Part shown: positions 27,990 through 36,385 of the stretch, in pieces | Layout: each line of letters starts with the position of its first letter | Numbering within the stretch: the stretch's first letter is position 1 | Assembly: GCA_963815325.1 (NCBI GenBank) | Contig: CAWFGG010000001.1 | Location: forward strand, 186,001-250,000 | Length of the DNA: 64,000 bases | Source of the DNA: JABDII01 sp963815325 | GTDB lineage: Bacteria > Gemmatimonadota > Gemmatimonadetes > Gemmatimonadales > GWC2-71-9 | Reading direction: 5' to 3' | The notes under the pieces: generated by a model | Databases searched by the model: none | Seen by the model: the letters and a program-made list of their open reading frames with translations, nothing else | Told to the model about the DNA's origin: nothing | Position numbers and translations under genes: made by a program

Positions 27990-28901
27990 ATGCTGCCTAT
28001 CGATCTCACGGGCAAACGGGCCTTCATCGCCGGCGTGGCTGACGACGGCGGCTTCGGTTTCGCCATCGCCAAACAACTCGCCGAAGCCGGCGCCAGCATC
28101 TGCGTAGGCACCTGGCCGCCAGCCCTTGGCATCTTCCAGAAGCTGCTCGAGCGCGGCAAGATGGAGGACTCGCTCAAGCTCAAGAGCGGTGGGATGCTCG
28201 AGTTCGAACGCATCTACCCGCTCGATGCGGCGTTCGACACTCTCGACGATGCACCTGAAGACGTCCGGACGAACAAACGGTACAAAGAGACCGGGGACTT
28301 CAGCATCGCCGGCGTGGCGGCACGGTTCCAAGAGGACTTCGGCCAGAACCCGCTGGACATCGTGGTGCACAGCCTGGCCAACGCGCCGGAGGTGAAGTCC
28401 CCGCTCATCGACACGAGCCGCCGTGGATACCTGGCCGCATTGGGAACGAGTGCCTATAGCAATGTCTCCCTGGTCCGGACCTTCGCCCCGATAATGCGAC
28501 CGGGTGGTGCCTTCGTCTCGCTGACCTACATGGCCAGCGAACGAGTGATCCCCGGATACGGGGGTGGGATGTCGTCCGCCAAGGCGGCGCTCGAAGCCGA
28601 CACCCGCACCTTGGCCTACGAAGCCGGACGGCGTTACGGAGTCCGGGTCAATACCATCTCGGCTGGGCCGTTTGCCTCACGCGCGGCATCGGCCATCGGA
28701 TTCGTTCAACTCATGATCGATTACTACGAGGCCAATGCACCGCTGACTCGGCATCTGCAGGCTGACGACGTTGGAAACGCCGCCGTCTTCTTGACCAGCC
28801 CACTGGCCCAGGCGATCACGGGTACAGTGCTCTACGTGGACAATGGATACCACGCCATGGGCATGGCCGTGGCACTCGGGAACCAGGAACACACGGCATG
28901 A
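27990..28901 (+). CDS. fabI: Enoyl-[acyl-carrier-protein] reductase (NADH), FabI family
   Basis: The ATG at 27990 starts MLPIDLTGKRAFIAGVADDGG, with the FabI nucleotide-binding loop. The 303-residue length and the segment LPLDAA/ DAPEDVRTNKRYKE show the internal insertion found in plant, apicomplexan and some bacterial FabI proteins compared with the 260-residue E. coli type. The catalytic pair is in LTYMASERVIPGYGGGMSSAK (Tyr and Lys), and PFASRAASAIG is the substrate loop. It performs the last reductive step of fatty-acid elongation. It overlaps the next gene by 4 nt (ATGA at 28898). Confidence 0.88.
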   Translation: MLPIDLTGKRAFIAGVADDGGFGFAIAKQLAEAGASICVGTWPPALGIFQKLLERGKMEDSLKLKSGGMLEFERIYPLDAAFDTLDDAPEDVRTNKRYKETGDFSIAGVAARFQEDFGQNPLDIVVHSLANAPEVKSPLIDTSRRGYLAALGTSAYSNVSLVRTFAPIMRPGGAFVSLTYMASERVIPGYGGGMSSAKAALEADTRTLAYEAGRRYGVRVNTISAGPFASRAASAIGFVQLMIDYYEANAPLTRHLQADDVGNAAVFLTSPLAQAITGTVLYVDNGYHAMGMAVALGNQEHTA

Positions 28902-29716
28902 CCAACGCAACACCGTCGATCTTCCGAAGGGACTTGCTCGAGGGAAAGGTCGCGTTGGTTACCGGAGGCGGCACCGGCATCGGATATGGCATCTCGAGCT
29001 GCCTCGCCGCCGCCGGAGCCGATGTGATCATCTCGAGCCGGAAGCCCGAGCACCTCGCACCGGCGGAGGAATCGCTCCGGGAGCATGGCAGGCGGGTCAA
29101 GGCAATCGAAGGCAATGTCCGCGACCCAGAATCGGTCGGCCGCTTGATGGAGCAGGCGGTGCGGGAATTCGACCGGATCGACATCTTGGTCAACAACGCG
29201 GCCGGTAATTTCTACTCTCCTTCGGCATCGCTCAGCCCGAATGGCTGGAAGGCGGTGGTCGAGACCGATCTCTACGGCACGTTCTATTGTTCCCAGGCCG
29301 CATACCCCATTATGAAGGACGCGGGCGGCGGGCGGATCGTGTCGATCTCGATGACGCTGCACTACCGCGGCTGGCCGCTCATGGCTCACGCCACGGCAGC
29401 CAAGGCCGGGGTGGATGCGCTGACCCGTACACTGGCGGTGGAGTGGGCACGTGACGGGATCACGGTCAACGCCATCGCTCCGGGACCGATCCCGACGGAA
29501 GGGGTCCGCAAGGCCTTTACGCCCCCCAACCAGGATGCGCCCGACGTCTTCCGGATGGAGGAACACATGAAGCGCGCCATTCCACTCGGGCGGTGGGGAA
29601 CACCGGAAGACATCGGCCAGATGGTGACGTACCTGGCGAGCCCGGCTGGGGAGTGGATCACCGGATCGATATTCGTGGTTGACGGCGGCTCATGGCTCGC
29701 CGGCGGACGAGACTGA
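28898..29716 (+). CDS. 2,4-dienoyl-CoA reductase-like SDR
   Basis: This is a 272-residue short-chain dehydrogenase: TGGGTGIGYGISSCLAAAGA binds NADP(H) and ILVNNAAGNFYSP is the NNAG motif. The usual YxxxK is replaced by HATAAKAGVDALTRTLAVEW, lacking the Tyr, exactly as in DECR-type 2,4-dienoyl-CoA reductases. IAPGPIPTEGV and the C-terminal GSIFVVDGGSWL are also typical. It would act in beta-oxidation of polyunsaturated acyl-CoA. It is translationally coupled to fabI, giving a fatty-acid pair. Confidence 0.85.
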   Translation: MTNATPSIFRRDLLEGKVALVTGGGTGIGYGISSCLAAAGADVIISSRKPEHLAPAEESLREHGRRVKAIEGNVRDPESVGRLMEQAVREFDRIDILVNNAAGNFYSPSASLSPNGWKAVVETDLYGTFYCSQAAYPIMKDAGGGRIVSISMTLHYRGWPLMAHATAAKAGVDALTRTLAVEWARDGITVNAIAPGPIPTEGVRKAFTPPNQDAPDVFRMEEHMKRAIPLGRWGTPEDIGQMVTYLASPAGEWITGSIFVVDGGSWLAGGRD

Positions 29717-29735
29717 CTCTCAGCGAGGAGCCCGA

Positions 29736-30401
29736 ATGTTCATCGGACACTACGGGGTAGCGCTCGCGCTCAAGCGGGCCGAGCCCAAGGTTTCGCTCGG
29801 AACGCTCTTCTTCGTGACCCAGTTCGTTGATGTCTTGTGGGGAGTGTTCCTACTGCTCGGCTGGGAGCGAGCCAGAATCGAGCCCGGTATCACCGAGGCA
29901 ACGCCGATCAACTTTCTGTCGTACCCGCTGTCGCACAGCCTCCTCTCCGCCGTCGTCTGGGCGGCCGTAGCCGCTGCCGTCTACTACTCCTGGCCCAACC
30001 GGGACACCGCCCGGCATGGCCACGCTACCGTCGTCGTAGCCATCGCCGCAGCCTCGCATTGGTTCCTCGACGTGATCGTCCACCGTCCCGATCTTCCGTT
30101 GGCAGGGCCTCAGTCGACCAAGGTCGGGTTGGGCCTGTGGGACAGTCTTGCGGGCACCATCGCCGTGGAACTCCTCATCTTGGCCGTGGGGCTCGCGCTC
30201 TACCTGACCATATCCGTCAAGCGCCATCGGCCACGCCGAGGCCGTGTTGCCGTGCTCACGGTCGTCCTCCTGGGGCTTGCGGCGGCCAGCTATTTCGGCC
30301 CCGTGCCGGACAACATGAACGTGGTCGCCGTGGGCGCCCTGGTTGCGTATCTCGGTCTCACCGCTCTCGCGGCGTGGGCCGATCGCCGCCGCCAAGTGTA
30401 G
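29736..30401 (+). CDS. Polytopic membrane protein of unknown function
   Basis: The ATG at 29736 follows GAGGAG and gives 221 residues starting MFIGHYGVALALKRAEPKVS. Five or six hydrophobic helices follow, with conserved-looking polar residues FVTQFVDVLWGVF and ASHWFLDVIVHRPDLPL. The His/Asp spacing recalls PF04307-type membrane hydrolases, but I am not sure of membership. It lies 20 bases after the reductase gene and 6 bases before the DUF423 gene, so all are probably one operon. Confidence 0.65.
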   Translation: MFIGHYGVALALKRAEPKVSLGTLFFVTQFVDVLWGVFLLLGWERARIEPGITEATPINFLSYPLSHSLLSAVVWAAVAAAVYYSWPNRDTARHGHATVVVAIAAASHWFLDVIVHRPDLPLAGPQSTKVGLGLWDSLAGTIAVELLILAVGLALYLTISVKRHRPRRGRVAVLTVVLLGLAAASYFGPVPDNMNVVAVGALVAYLGLTALAAWADRRRQV

Positions 30402-30407
30402 CGACCC

Positions 30408-30779
30408 ATGCATCGTCTCTTCACGATTCTCGGTGCCGGCTCGGCATTCATCGCCGTTGCCGCCGGAGCGTTCGGAGCGCATTTGCTCAAGGGGCGACTG
30501 TCCGCGGAGGCTCTGGTAACTTTCGAGACCGCAGCCAAGTACCAGATGTATCACGCGTTGGCATTGCTGGCCGTGGCCTGGGCCGTTACCAAGTGGCCGG
30601 GAGCGCTCACGCATTGGGCCGGCTGGCTGTTCGTGATCGGCACGGTGCTCTTCTCGGGCAGCCTCTACGCCCTGGCCCTGACCGGCACGCGCTGGCTCGG
30701 CGCGATCACGCCGTTCGGCGGGGTCGCGTTCCTGGCGGGGTGGATCTGCCTCGGGCTTGCGGCGATTCGAACGGGGTAG
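30408..30779 (+). CDS. DUF423 family small membrane protein
   Basis: The 123-residue protein has four predicted helices and the DUF423 pattern: GAGSAFIAVAAGAFGAHLLK, FETAAKYQMYHALALLAV, LFSGSLYALALTG and ITPFGGVAFLAGW. The family is widespread and of unknown function. It starts 6 bases after the preceding membrane-protein gene and is followed by a strong terminator. Confidence 0.88.
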   Translation: MHRLFTILGAGSAFIAVAAGAFGAHLLKGRLSAEALVTFETAAKYQMYHALALLAVAWAVTKWPGALTHWAGWLFVIGTVLFSGSLYALALTGTRWLGAITPFGGVAFLAGWICLGLAAIRTG

Positions 30780-30796
30780 GCATTACCAGAACGACG

Positions 30797-30829
30797 AAGG
30801 GGGCGTCACGACACCCGTGACGCCCCCTT
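30797..30829. terminator. Strong bidirectional hairpin terminator
   Basis: AAGGGGGCGTCACG (30797-30810) pairs perfectly over 14 bp with CGTGACGCCCCCTT (30816-30829) around a 5-nt loop. It sits between the convergent DUF423 and OmpA genes. There is no long T-run, but the stem with terminal AA/TT fits a shared terminator. Confidence 0.75.
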
Positions 30830-30881
30830 CCCTCCTTCAACGCACTGCTCCATCTACAATTTGATCAGCTCGACCCGGCGG

Positions 30882-32126
30882 TTATTCTGTTGTCCTTCGG
30901 GCGTGTCGTTGTGTCAACGGACTCGATTCACCAAACCCCTCGGACTCCAGCCGCGACTCGTCGATTCCGTATGTGTCGATCAGGAACCGGCGCACGACTC
31001 CGGCCCGCTCTTCGGACAGGGTCTGGTTGGAGGCGTCGTCGCCCGTCGCGTCGGTGTGGCCCTCGATCCGGATCCGGAGATCCTCATGCTCCTGGAGCAT
31101 GGTCCCGATCTCTTCGAGCGTGGGCGTGGACTCGGGCCGGATTTTGGACGAGTTCACAGCGAACAGGATGCCCTGCGTCGCGACGCGGCCATCCTCGGCC
31201 AGCTTGTCGTATAGGTTCCGCCCGCCCTCGGCGATACGGATCGGGCCAAGGTAAAGCGGGTTCTCTGCGCTCCCCGAGTAGATGTTCTCGATGTAGATCT
31301 CAGCCGAGCGCGGGAATTCGGCGTTGGGAATGTTCGCAACACGACGCTCCCGCACGTACACCTTGGCATACCGACTATCGACCATAATACGGATCGGGAC
31401 CAACCCGGTCTCGACTTCGGGAGACCGATTCGTGGACTCGACGCCACCCTTTGCGCGCGTGGTGACTCCGGTCCCGTGAGCCACGCCGATCTGGAAGAAG
31501 TTCCCTTCGAGCGAGTTCCAGTGCTTTCCCGGCTCGGGCGCGGTCGTCGCGACGATCATCCTGTGGTTGCCATGTGTGAAGTGCGCGTCGAGCTCGATCG
31601 TGAAGCTCTCAGGCAATTCGCGCGGGAGTACGATCTTCACAGCCGCATACCGAGGCCCCGTGTTCCGGAGGAGCCGCTGGCCCTCCCACTCGACGATCTC
31701 CCAGTTGCCCTTCACGAACTCGAGGCGTTTGGGGAAGTCTCCAACCCGATCCTGCGAGAAGTCCTCGGCAAACAGAATGCGGTTACCAGGCACGAAGTCG
31801 TAGTTGGCCCACACGCCTTCGCCAGGCTTGGCCGGCACGGCGGCATCGGCACCCTCGGCGGCCACAACTTCCCCGTCCTGGTCCACGATGACGACTTGCT
31901 TGCCGTCCTTCTTCGCTTGCTCGATACAGTCGGAGTCACCCGCTGTACAGCGGATCTCGTTTTCGGTCTTGTCGAGTGCCTCGTCGACCTCTCTGTCTAC
32001 GGCCCGGTCGACCTTGCGTTCGATTTTCTTCTTGAGCCCACCAAGCTGGCCGGCGGCGGGAGTGGGTGCGGCGGCAACGAGACCGCCAATCAGGAGGCAA
32101 AGTGTTGTCACGCGTAGCGTCATCAT
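30882..32126 (-). CDS. OmpA-family outer-membrane protein with a frameshifted C-terminus
   Basis: Of three clustered ATGs the one at 32126 has GGAG six bases upstream. A signal peptide ends near PAAGQ; then comes a lysine-rich helical stretch, a beta-rich domain of about 200 residues (KGNWEIVEWEGQRLLRNTG, concanavalin-like) and an OmpA domain (ILFAVNSSKIRPESTPTLEE, RIRIEGHTDATGDD). The as-read end after GFGESSP is wrong: one shift near 30910 restores TPEGQQNNRRVELIKL, the expected OmpA end, with a TAG at 30854-30856. The true gene is therefore 30854-32126. It probably links peptidoglycan and outer membrane. Confidence 0.85.
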   Translation of the reverse strand: MMTLRVTTLCLLIGGLVAAAPTPAAGQLGGLKKKIERKVDRAVDREVDEALDKTENEIRCTAGDSDCIEQAKKDGKQVVIVDQDGEVVAAEGADAAVPAKPGEGVWANYDFVPGNRILFAEDFSQDRVGDFPKRLEFVKGNWEIVEWEGQRLLRNTGPRYAAVKIVLPRELPESFTIELDAHFTHGNHRMIVATTAPEPGKHWNSLEGNFFQIGVAHGTGVTTRAKGGVESTNRSPEVETGLVPIRIMVDSRYAKVYVRERRVANIPNAEFPRSAEIYIENIYSGSAENPLYLGPIRIAEGGRNLYDKLAEDGRVATQGILFAVNSSKIRPESTPTLEEIGTMLQEHEDLRIRIEGHTDATGDDASNQTLSEERAGVVRRFLIDTYGIDESRLESEGFGESSPLTQRHARRTTE

Positions 32127-32316
32127 GATCATCTCCGATCCGGAATGTCTTGATGAACCAAGGTACGTCCAGAGTGGCGCTGTGCCAACCGCGGGCGGAA
32201 CGCATCGAGCCGATGTGCCCCGAGCCCGGCGTTGCTCGCCGGGCGGGTGTCGCGAAAGCGTCTACAAAGCAACGAGTTGGGAGCCGGGGGCATCCCCCGC
32301 CGCGGCTGGGCGGGAC

Positions 32317-32664
32317 CTAGGGGTGCTGGAGGCGAAGGTACCAGAACAACGCGAGCAGCGCGAAGAGAATGATCGCCGCGATGATGATGGGAAAGACGAA
32401 GACCGAGCTGAAGATCTTGCTGTCCTGCTTCAGGTGCATGTAGAACATGGCCACCAAGGCGAATTTCGCCGCCGACAGCAGCAGCAAAATCTCCACGATC
32501 AGCGGCTCGACAACCGCGGCCAGCCCCGCCGGAGCCCCGCTGCGGGCGACTTCGTATGCGCCGACTTCGAGGGCCGTCAGGGCGAACAGGGTCAGGGCGA
32601 TCTTGATGTAGACCGCTGTCCCCGGATGGGGTTTCTCGTGCGCTGTTGCCGCCTGGTCGTTCAT
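32317..32664 (-). CDS. ctaF: Cytochrome c oxidase subunit IV (CtaF-like)
   Basis: The 115 residues hold three transmembrane helices in the pattern of prokaryotic subunit IV (COX4 pro): YIKIALTLFALTALEVGAY, LLLLSAAKFALVAMFYMHLK, and a last helix ending LFWYLRLQHP. MFYMHLKxDSK is diagnostic. It is the last gene of the oxidase operon, 10 bases after ctaE. The subunit stabilises the complex and has no catalytic role. Confidence 0.85.
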   Translation of the reverse strand: MNDQAATAHEKPHPGTAVYIKIALTLFALTALEVGAYEVARSGAPAGLAAVVEPLIVEILLLLSAAKFALVAMFYMHLKQDSKIFSSVFVFPIIIAAIILFALLALFWYLRLQHP

Positions 32665-32674
32665 ATATGGGTCC

Positions 32675-33304
32675 TTACCGCATCAGGTACACGACGGGGA
32701 AGATCACGATCCACACCACATCGACGAAATGCCAATACAATGCCGCAATCTCGAGGTTCAGCGATTTGTCGGGCGGCAGCTTCCCGCGCAGCCCGAGAAT
32801 CCAGATCGTCAGAAGCCAAATCAGCCCGATCGTGACGTGGGTGCCATGGAAGCCCGTGAGGGTATAGAAGGTCGACCCGAACAGATTGGTGGTGTAGCCC
32901 AAGCCCTCGTGAGCGAAATGATAGAATTCGTACACCTGCATGCCGACGAAGAACACGCCGCAGAAGATCGTGGCGCCAAGCCAACCCAGGAGGGCGCGTC
33001 GATCTCCGCGCTGGGCCCCAGCCAGGGCCATCACGACGAAGAATGAGCTGAAGAGAAGCAGCGCCGTCCCCGTGGTGACGAGGGGAATCTGGAGGATCGG
33101 TTCGAATTCCTGGCCGGTCGGTGAGGTCCATGCCTCGTGCGGAAACGGCCCGACCAAGCTCTTCCCCTTGTACACCAGATACGTCGAGATGAGCGACGCG
33201 AAGAACAGGCACTCGGACCCGATGAAGGCCCAGATCGCGAGCTTCCGGGAATCGAGGCCCGTGCTCGTCGCGATGGGGATCGCGTGTGCGGAGTCGTGTG
33301 ACAC
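32675..33304 (-). CDS. ctaE: Cytochrome c oxidase subunit III
   Basis: The 209-residue protein has five transmembrane helices, the short form of subunit III. Motifs include IWAFIGSECLFFASLISTYL, with the conserved Glu in the first helix region, QVYEFYHFAHEGLGYTTNLF, TGFHGTHVTIGLIWLL and ALYWHFVDVVWIVIFPVVYL. It belongs to the aa3/caa3 haem-copper oxidase and lies 23 bases after ctaD. Confidence 0.92.
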   Translation of the reverse strand: MSHDSAHAIPIATSTGLDSRKLAIWAFIGSECLFFASLISTYLVYKGKSLVGPFPHEAWTSPTGQEFEPILQIPLVTTGTALLLFSSFFVVMALAGAQRGDRRALLGWLGATIFCGVFFVGMQVYEFYHFAHEGLGYTTNLFGSTFYTLTGFHGTHVTIGLIWLLTIWILGLRGKLPPDKSLNLEIAALYWHFVDVVWIVIFPVVYLMR

Positions 33305-33327
33305 GAACGGTCTATCCCAGACTGGAG

Positions 33328-35151
33328 TTAGCCGGCGGGCTCAAAGGCCCAGGAAAAGATACCAAGCGCGGTGATGGCGCCACCGGCGAGAATCACCCAG
33401 AGGTTCACACCAAGCAGGAAGCCGACAAAGAAGACGGCAATCCCGAGGGCGGTGACAATGGGCCAGAAGGACGGATTGGGCAGATGGATTCCCTGTCCGC
33501 TCACCCGCTTGGGCTCGGGTGCCGCGCCGTGGGTGCGCCGCTGTTCCCACAGCGGATCCCGTGAATATACGGTTGGCAGCGCGGCAAAGTTGAACTCCTG
33601 TGGTGGCGAGGGAATCGACCACTCCAGCGTGCCGCCCTCCCACGGGTCCGCCGGCGCGATGTTATGCCGAGAGCGAATGATGTTGTAGATGAACACGAGG
33701 AACGAGGCCCCCAGCACCAGTGAGCCAGCTGTCTCGATCCGGTTCCACAACTCGAACCCAAGCCCCTCCGGATAGGTATAGACCCGGCGTGGCATGCCGT
33801 TCAGGCCGAGGAAGTGCATGGGGAAGAACGTGAGGTTCATGCCGATGAACGTGAGCCAAAAATGGAGTTTGCCCAATCCTTCGCCCAGCACGCGCCCAAA
33901 CATCTTCGGAAACCAGTAGTACGCGCCACCGAGCAAGGCGAGCACCGAGCCGCCGAAGAGCACATAGTGAAAGTGCGCCACGACGAAATAGGTGTCGGTT
34001 TGCTGCAGGTCGGCGGGCGGGACCGAGTGCATGATGCCCGACAGCCCTCCGATGATGAACATGGCGATGAAGCCAAGCGCGAAATACATCGGGGTCTTCA
34101 ATCGCAGGGAGCCGCCCCACACCGTGCCGATCCAGTTGAAGATCTTCACCCCGGTGGGAATGGCGATGAGCATGGTCGCGAGGCCGAACACGGTGTCGGC
34201 GATCGGCCCCATACCCGTCGCGAACATGTGGTGACTCCACACGCCGAAGCCGAGGAACGCGATGAACGCCCCGGAAAAGACCATCGCCGCGTAGCCGAAC
34301 AGCGGTTTACGCGAAAACACCGGCAGAATTTCTGAAATGATCCCAAAGGCCGGCAGGATGAGGATATAGACCTCCGGGTGCCCGAAGATCCAGAACAAAT
34401 GCTGCCAGAGCACCGGGTCGCCGCCGCCCGCCGGAATGAAGAAGCTGGTGCCGAAGAACCGGTCGACCATCAAGAGGATCAACGCCACCGTGATGACCGG
34501 GAACGCCAGCAAGAGCAGGAGCTGCGTGATGAAGCTCATCCACACGAACATCGGCATGCGCATCATGCGCATACCGTGGCAGCGGAGATTGACGATCGTG
34601 ACGAAGAAATTGACCGCCGCGGCCAGCGAGGCGACGCCCAAGATCTGGAGCCCGATCACCCAGAAGTCGACATTCAGCCCGGGGCTGAACTGCTTCGACG
34701 TGAGATTGGCATACCCGAACCACCCAGCATTCGGCGCGGCATTGAGGAGAAAGCTCGAGTTCAGCAAGAGGCCGCCCAGCAAGAACACCCAGTAGCTGAA
34801 CGCGTTGAGCCGGGGGAAAGCCACGTCCCGCGCGCCAATCTGGAGCGGGATCATGAAATTGAAGAACATGGCCGACAACGGCATCACCCCGAGGAAGATC
34901 ATCGTGGTGCCGTGCATCGTGAACAGCTGGTTGTACACGTCGGGCGACACGAACGTGTTGTCGGGGGCGCCGAGCTGCCAGCGCATGAGGAGAGCCTCGA
35001 GGCCGCCCAAGAGGAAGAAGAAAAAGGCCGTCACCCCATAGAGGATCCCGATCCGTTTGTGATCGACGGTCGTGATCCAGCTCCATAGGCCCGTCGCGCT
35101 CGCATGCGCGTCGGAGAGTGGATGAGGCTGCTCTACTGCCGTGGTCGCCAT
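33328..35151 (-). CDS. ctaD: Cytochrome c oxidase subunit I (haem-copper, A-type)
   Basis: The 607 residues carry the low-spin haem and CuB/haem a3 ligands: TMHGTTMIFLGVMP, FWIFGHPEVYILILPAFGII (His and crosslinked Tyr, with the Glu of the proton channel), VWSHHMFATGM (two CuB His) and TYFVVAHFHYVLFGGS (haem His). HPEVY marks an A1-type proton-pumping enzyme. An extra C-terminal hydrophobic pair (PIVTALGIAVFFVGFLLGVN) is typical of caa3 enzymes. It lies in a ctaC-ctaD-ctaE-ctaF operon on the minus strand. Confidence 0.95.
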   Translation of the reverse strand: MATTAVEQPHPLSDAHASATGLWSWITTVDHKRIGILYGVTAFFFFLLGGLEALLMRWQLGAPDNTFVSPDVYNQLFTMHGTTMIFLGVMPLSAMFFNFMIPLQIGARDVAFPRLNAFSYWVFLLGGLLLNSSFLLNAAPNAGWFGYANLTSKQFSPGLNVDFWVIGLQILGVASLAAAVNFFVTIVNLRCHGMRMMRMPMFVWMSFITQLLLLLAFPVITVALILLMVDRFFGTSFFIPAGGGDPVLWQHLFWIFGHPEVYILILPAFGIISEILPVFSRKPLFGYAAMVFSGAFIAFLGFGVWSHHMFATGMGPIADTVFGLATMLIAIPTGVKIFNWIGTVWGGSLRLKTPMYFALGFIAMFIIGGLSGIMHSVPPADLQQTDTYFVVAHFHYVLFGGSVLALLGGAYYWFPKMFGRVLGEGLGKLHFWLTFIGMNLTFFPMHFLGLNGMPRRVYTYPEGLGFELWNRIETAGSLVLGASFLVFIYNIIRSRHNIAPADPWEGGTLEWSIPSPPQEFNFAALPTVYSRDPLWEQRRTHGAAPEPKRVSGQGIHLPNPSFWPIVTALGIAVFFVGFLLGVNLWVILAGGAITALGIFSWAFEPAG

Positions 35152-35185
35152 GCCGACTCCGTCAACCGCAAGGTCGAATCACTGA

Positions 35186-36259
35186 TTAGGGTGTTGCCGC
35201 CAGCGCCGGGGGCAGTGTTGTCACCCTCTGGGTCCGTAAGTACGCCACCAATGCCCGAATGTCGTCCTCGCTCAAGCCGAGGTTCGGCATCAGCACGCCC
35301 TGCTTGTATTCCTGTGGGTTGCGGAGCCAGCGCGCCAGGTTGGCATCGGTGTTCGGAAGCGACCCGGCCGCGATCGTCAGCCGTCCACCGATGTTCGCCA
35401 GGTTGGGCCCAACGAGGCCGGGGGGTGGATCGACCGCCCGGAGCGCGTGGCAGCCCACACACGCCCGCGCCGCGAACAGTGCTTGTCCCGCCAAGGCCAG
35501 GCTGTCCCCTTCGAATACCGGAACCGGCGCGCTGGCCGCCGACATCCGCGCCACCCAGACATCGAAGTCCGCCGGGGCCAGGGCAATGACCCGATGGGCC
35601 ATCCGCCCGTGCTGGATGCCGCAAAACTCCGCGCATTGCCCCGAGAAGACACCCGCCTCTTCCGCGGTGAACCAGAGCCGGTTGTCCCGGCCATAGAACA
35701 CATCGCGCTTGGCGGCGAGCTGAGGGATCCAAAAGCTGTGGAGCACGTCCGCGGTTCGCATGCGCAGGTCCACCGGCCGGCCCACGGGCACGTACATCTC
35801 GCTGGCCGTCGTGATGTTGAACTCGGGATACCGGAACTCCCACCACCACTGGTGGCCGATCACTTCGATGACCAGCGGGTCCCCGGCTGGTGGCTCGGCC
35901 GTCCGGAAGATGGTCCGCACCGTCGGGATCGCGATGAACACCAGGATGGTGGCCGGAATGATGGTCCAAATCACCTCGAGCAGCGCATTCCCGTGAAACT
36001 GCGAGGCCTCCGGGCCCCCGGGCCTCTCTCGGTACTTGAAGATCGCGAAGAGCAAGGCGCCCTCGACCAGCACGAAGACGCCAGCCGCCCACCACACCGT
36101 GGAACGGAACAGCGTGTCAATGGCCCGGGCAAAATCGCCTTTGGGAGCCAGCGTGGTCTGTGGGTAGTTTTCCGCGCACCCGGCCAGAACCAGGAGGACG
36201 AGTCCGAGGAGAGGCGCGAATCGGCTTAGGCGGCGCCGCGCAGCAGGGGGAATGCGCAT
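35186..36259 (-). CDS. ctaC: Cytochrome c oxidase subunit II with fused cytochrome c (caa3 type)
   Basis: The ATG at 36259 starts a lipoprotein signal (LLGLVLLVLAGC); an upstream TTG at 36307 is less likely. Two transmembrane helices are followed by the CuA domain: VIGHQWWWEFRYP and GQCAEFCGIQHGRM supply the CuA ligands. A C-terminal cytochrome c domain has CVGCH and the axial Met in LMPNLGLSEDDI. This makes the enzyme a caa3 oxidase that takes electrons from a soluble or membrane cytochrome c. First gene of the operon; the gap to ctaD is 34 bases. Confidence 0.93.
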   Translation of the reverse strand: MRIPPAARRRLSRFAPLLGLVLLVLAGCAENYPQTTLAPKGDFARAIDTLFRSTVWWAAGVFVLVEGALLFAIFKYRERPGGPEASQFHGNALLEVIWTIIPATILVFIAIPTVRTIFRTAEPPAGDPLVIEVIGHQWWWEFRYPEFNITTASEMYVPVGRPVDLRMRTADVLHSFWIPQLAAKRDVFYGRDNRLWFTAEEAGVFSGQCAEFCGIQHGRMAHRVIALAPADFDVWVARMSAASAPVPVFEGDSLALAGQALFAARACVGCHALRAVDPPPGLVGPNLANIGGRLTIAAGSLPNTDANLARWLRNPQEYKQGVLMPNLGLSEDDIRALVAYLRTQRVTTLPPALAATP

Positions 36260-36385
36260 AAACGCGAGATACCGGGTCGGGATTCTTGGAAGAAAGCCGG
36301 ATTTCAAGAGCCCGCACGTTAGCGGGAGGTGACCCTTTTCGTCAAGGAAAAGCCCCGATCTCGGCAGGTTTGGCCGGCCGCCAGG

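Noticed and set aside
34378..35088. Long plus-strand open frame antisense to ctaD, rich in Glu, Arg and His
   Set aside because: Charged antisense image of transmembrane helices in ctaD; no start signal or homology.
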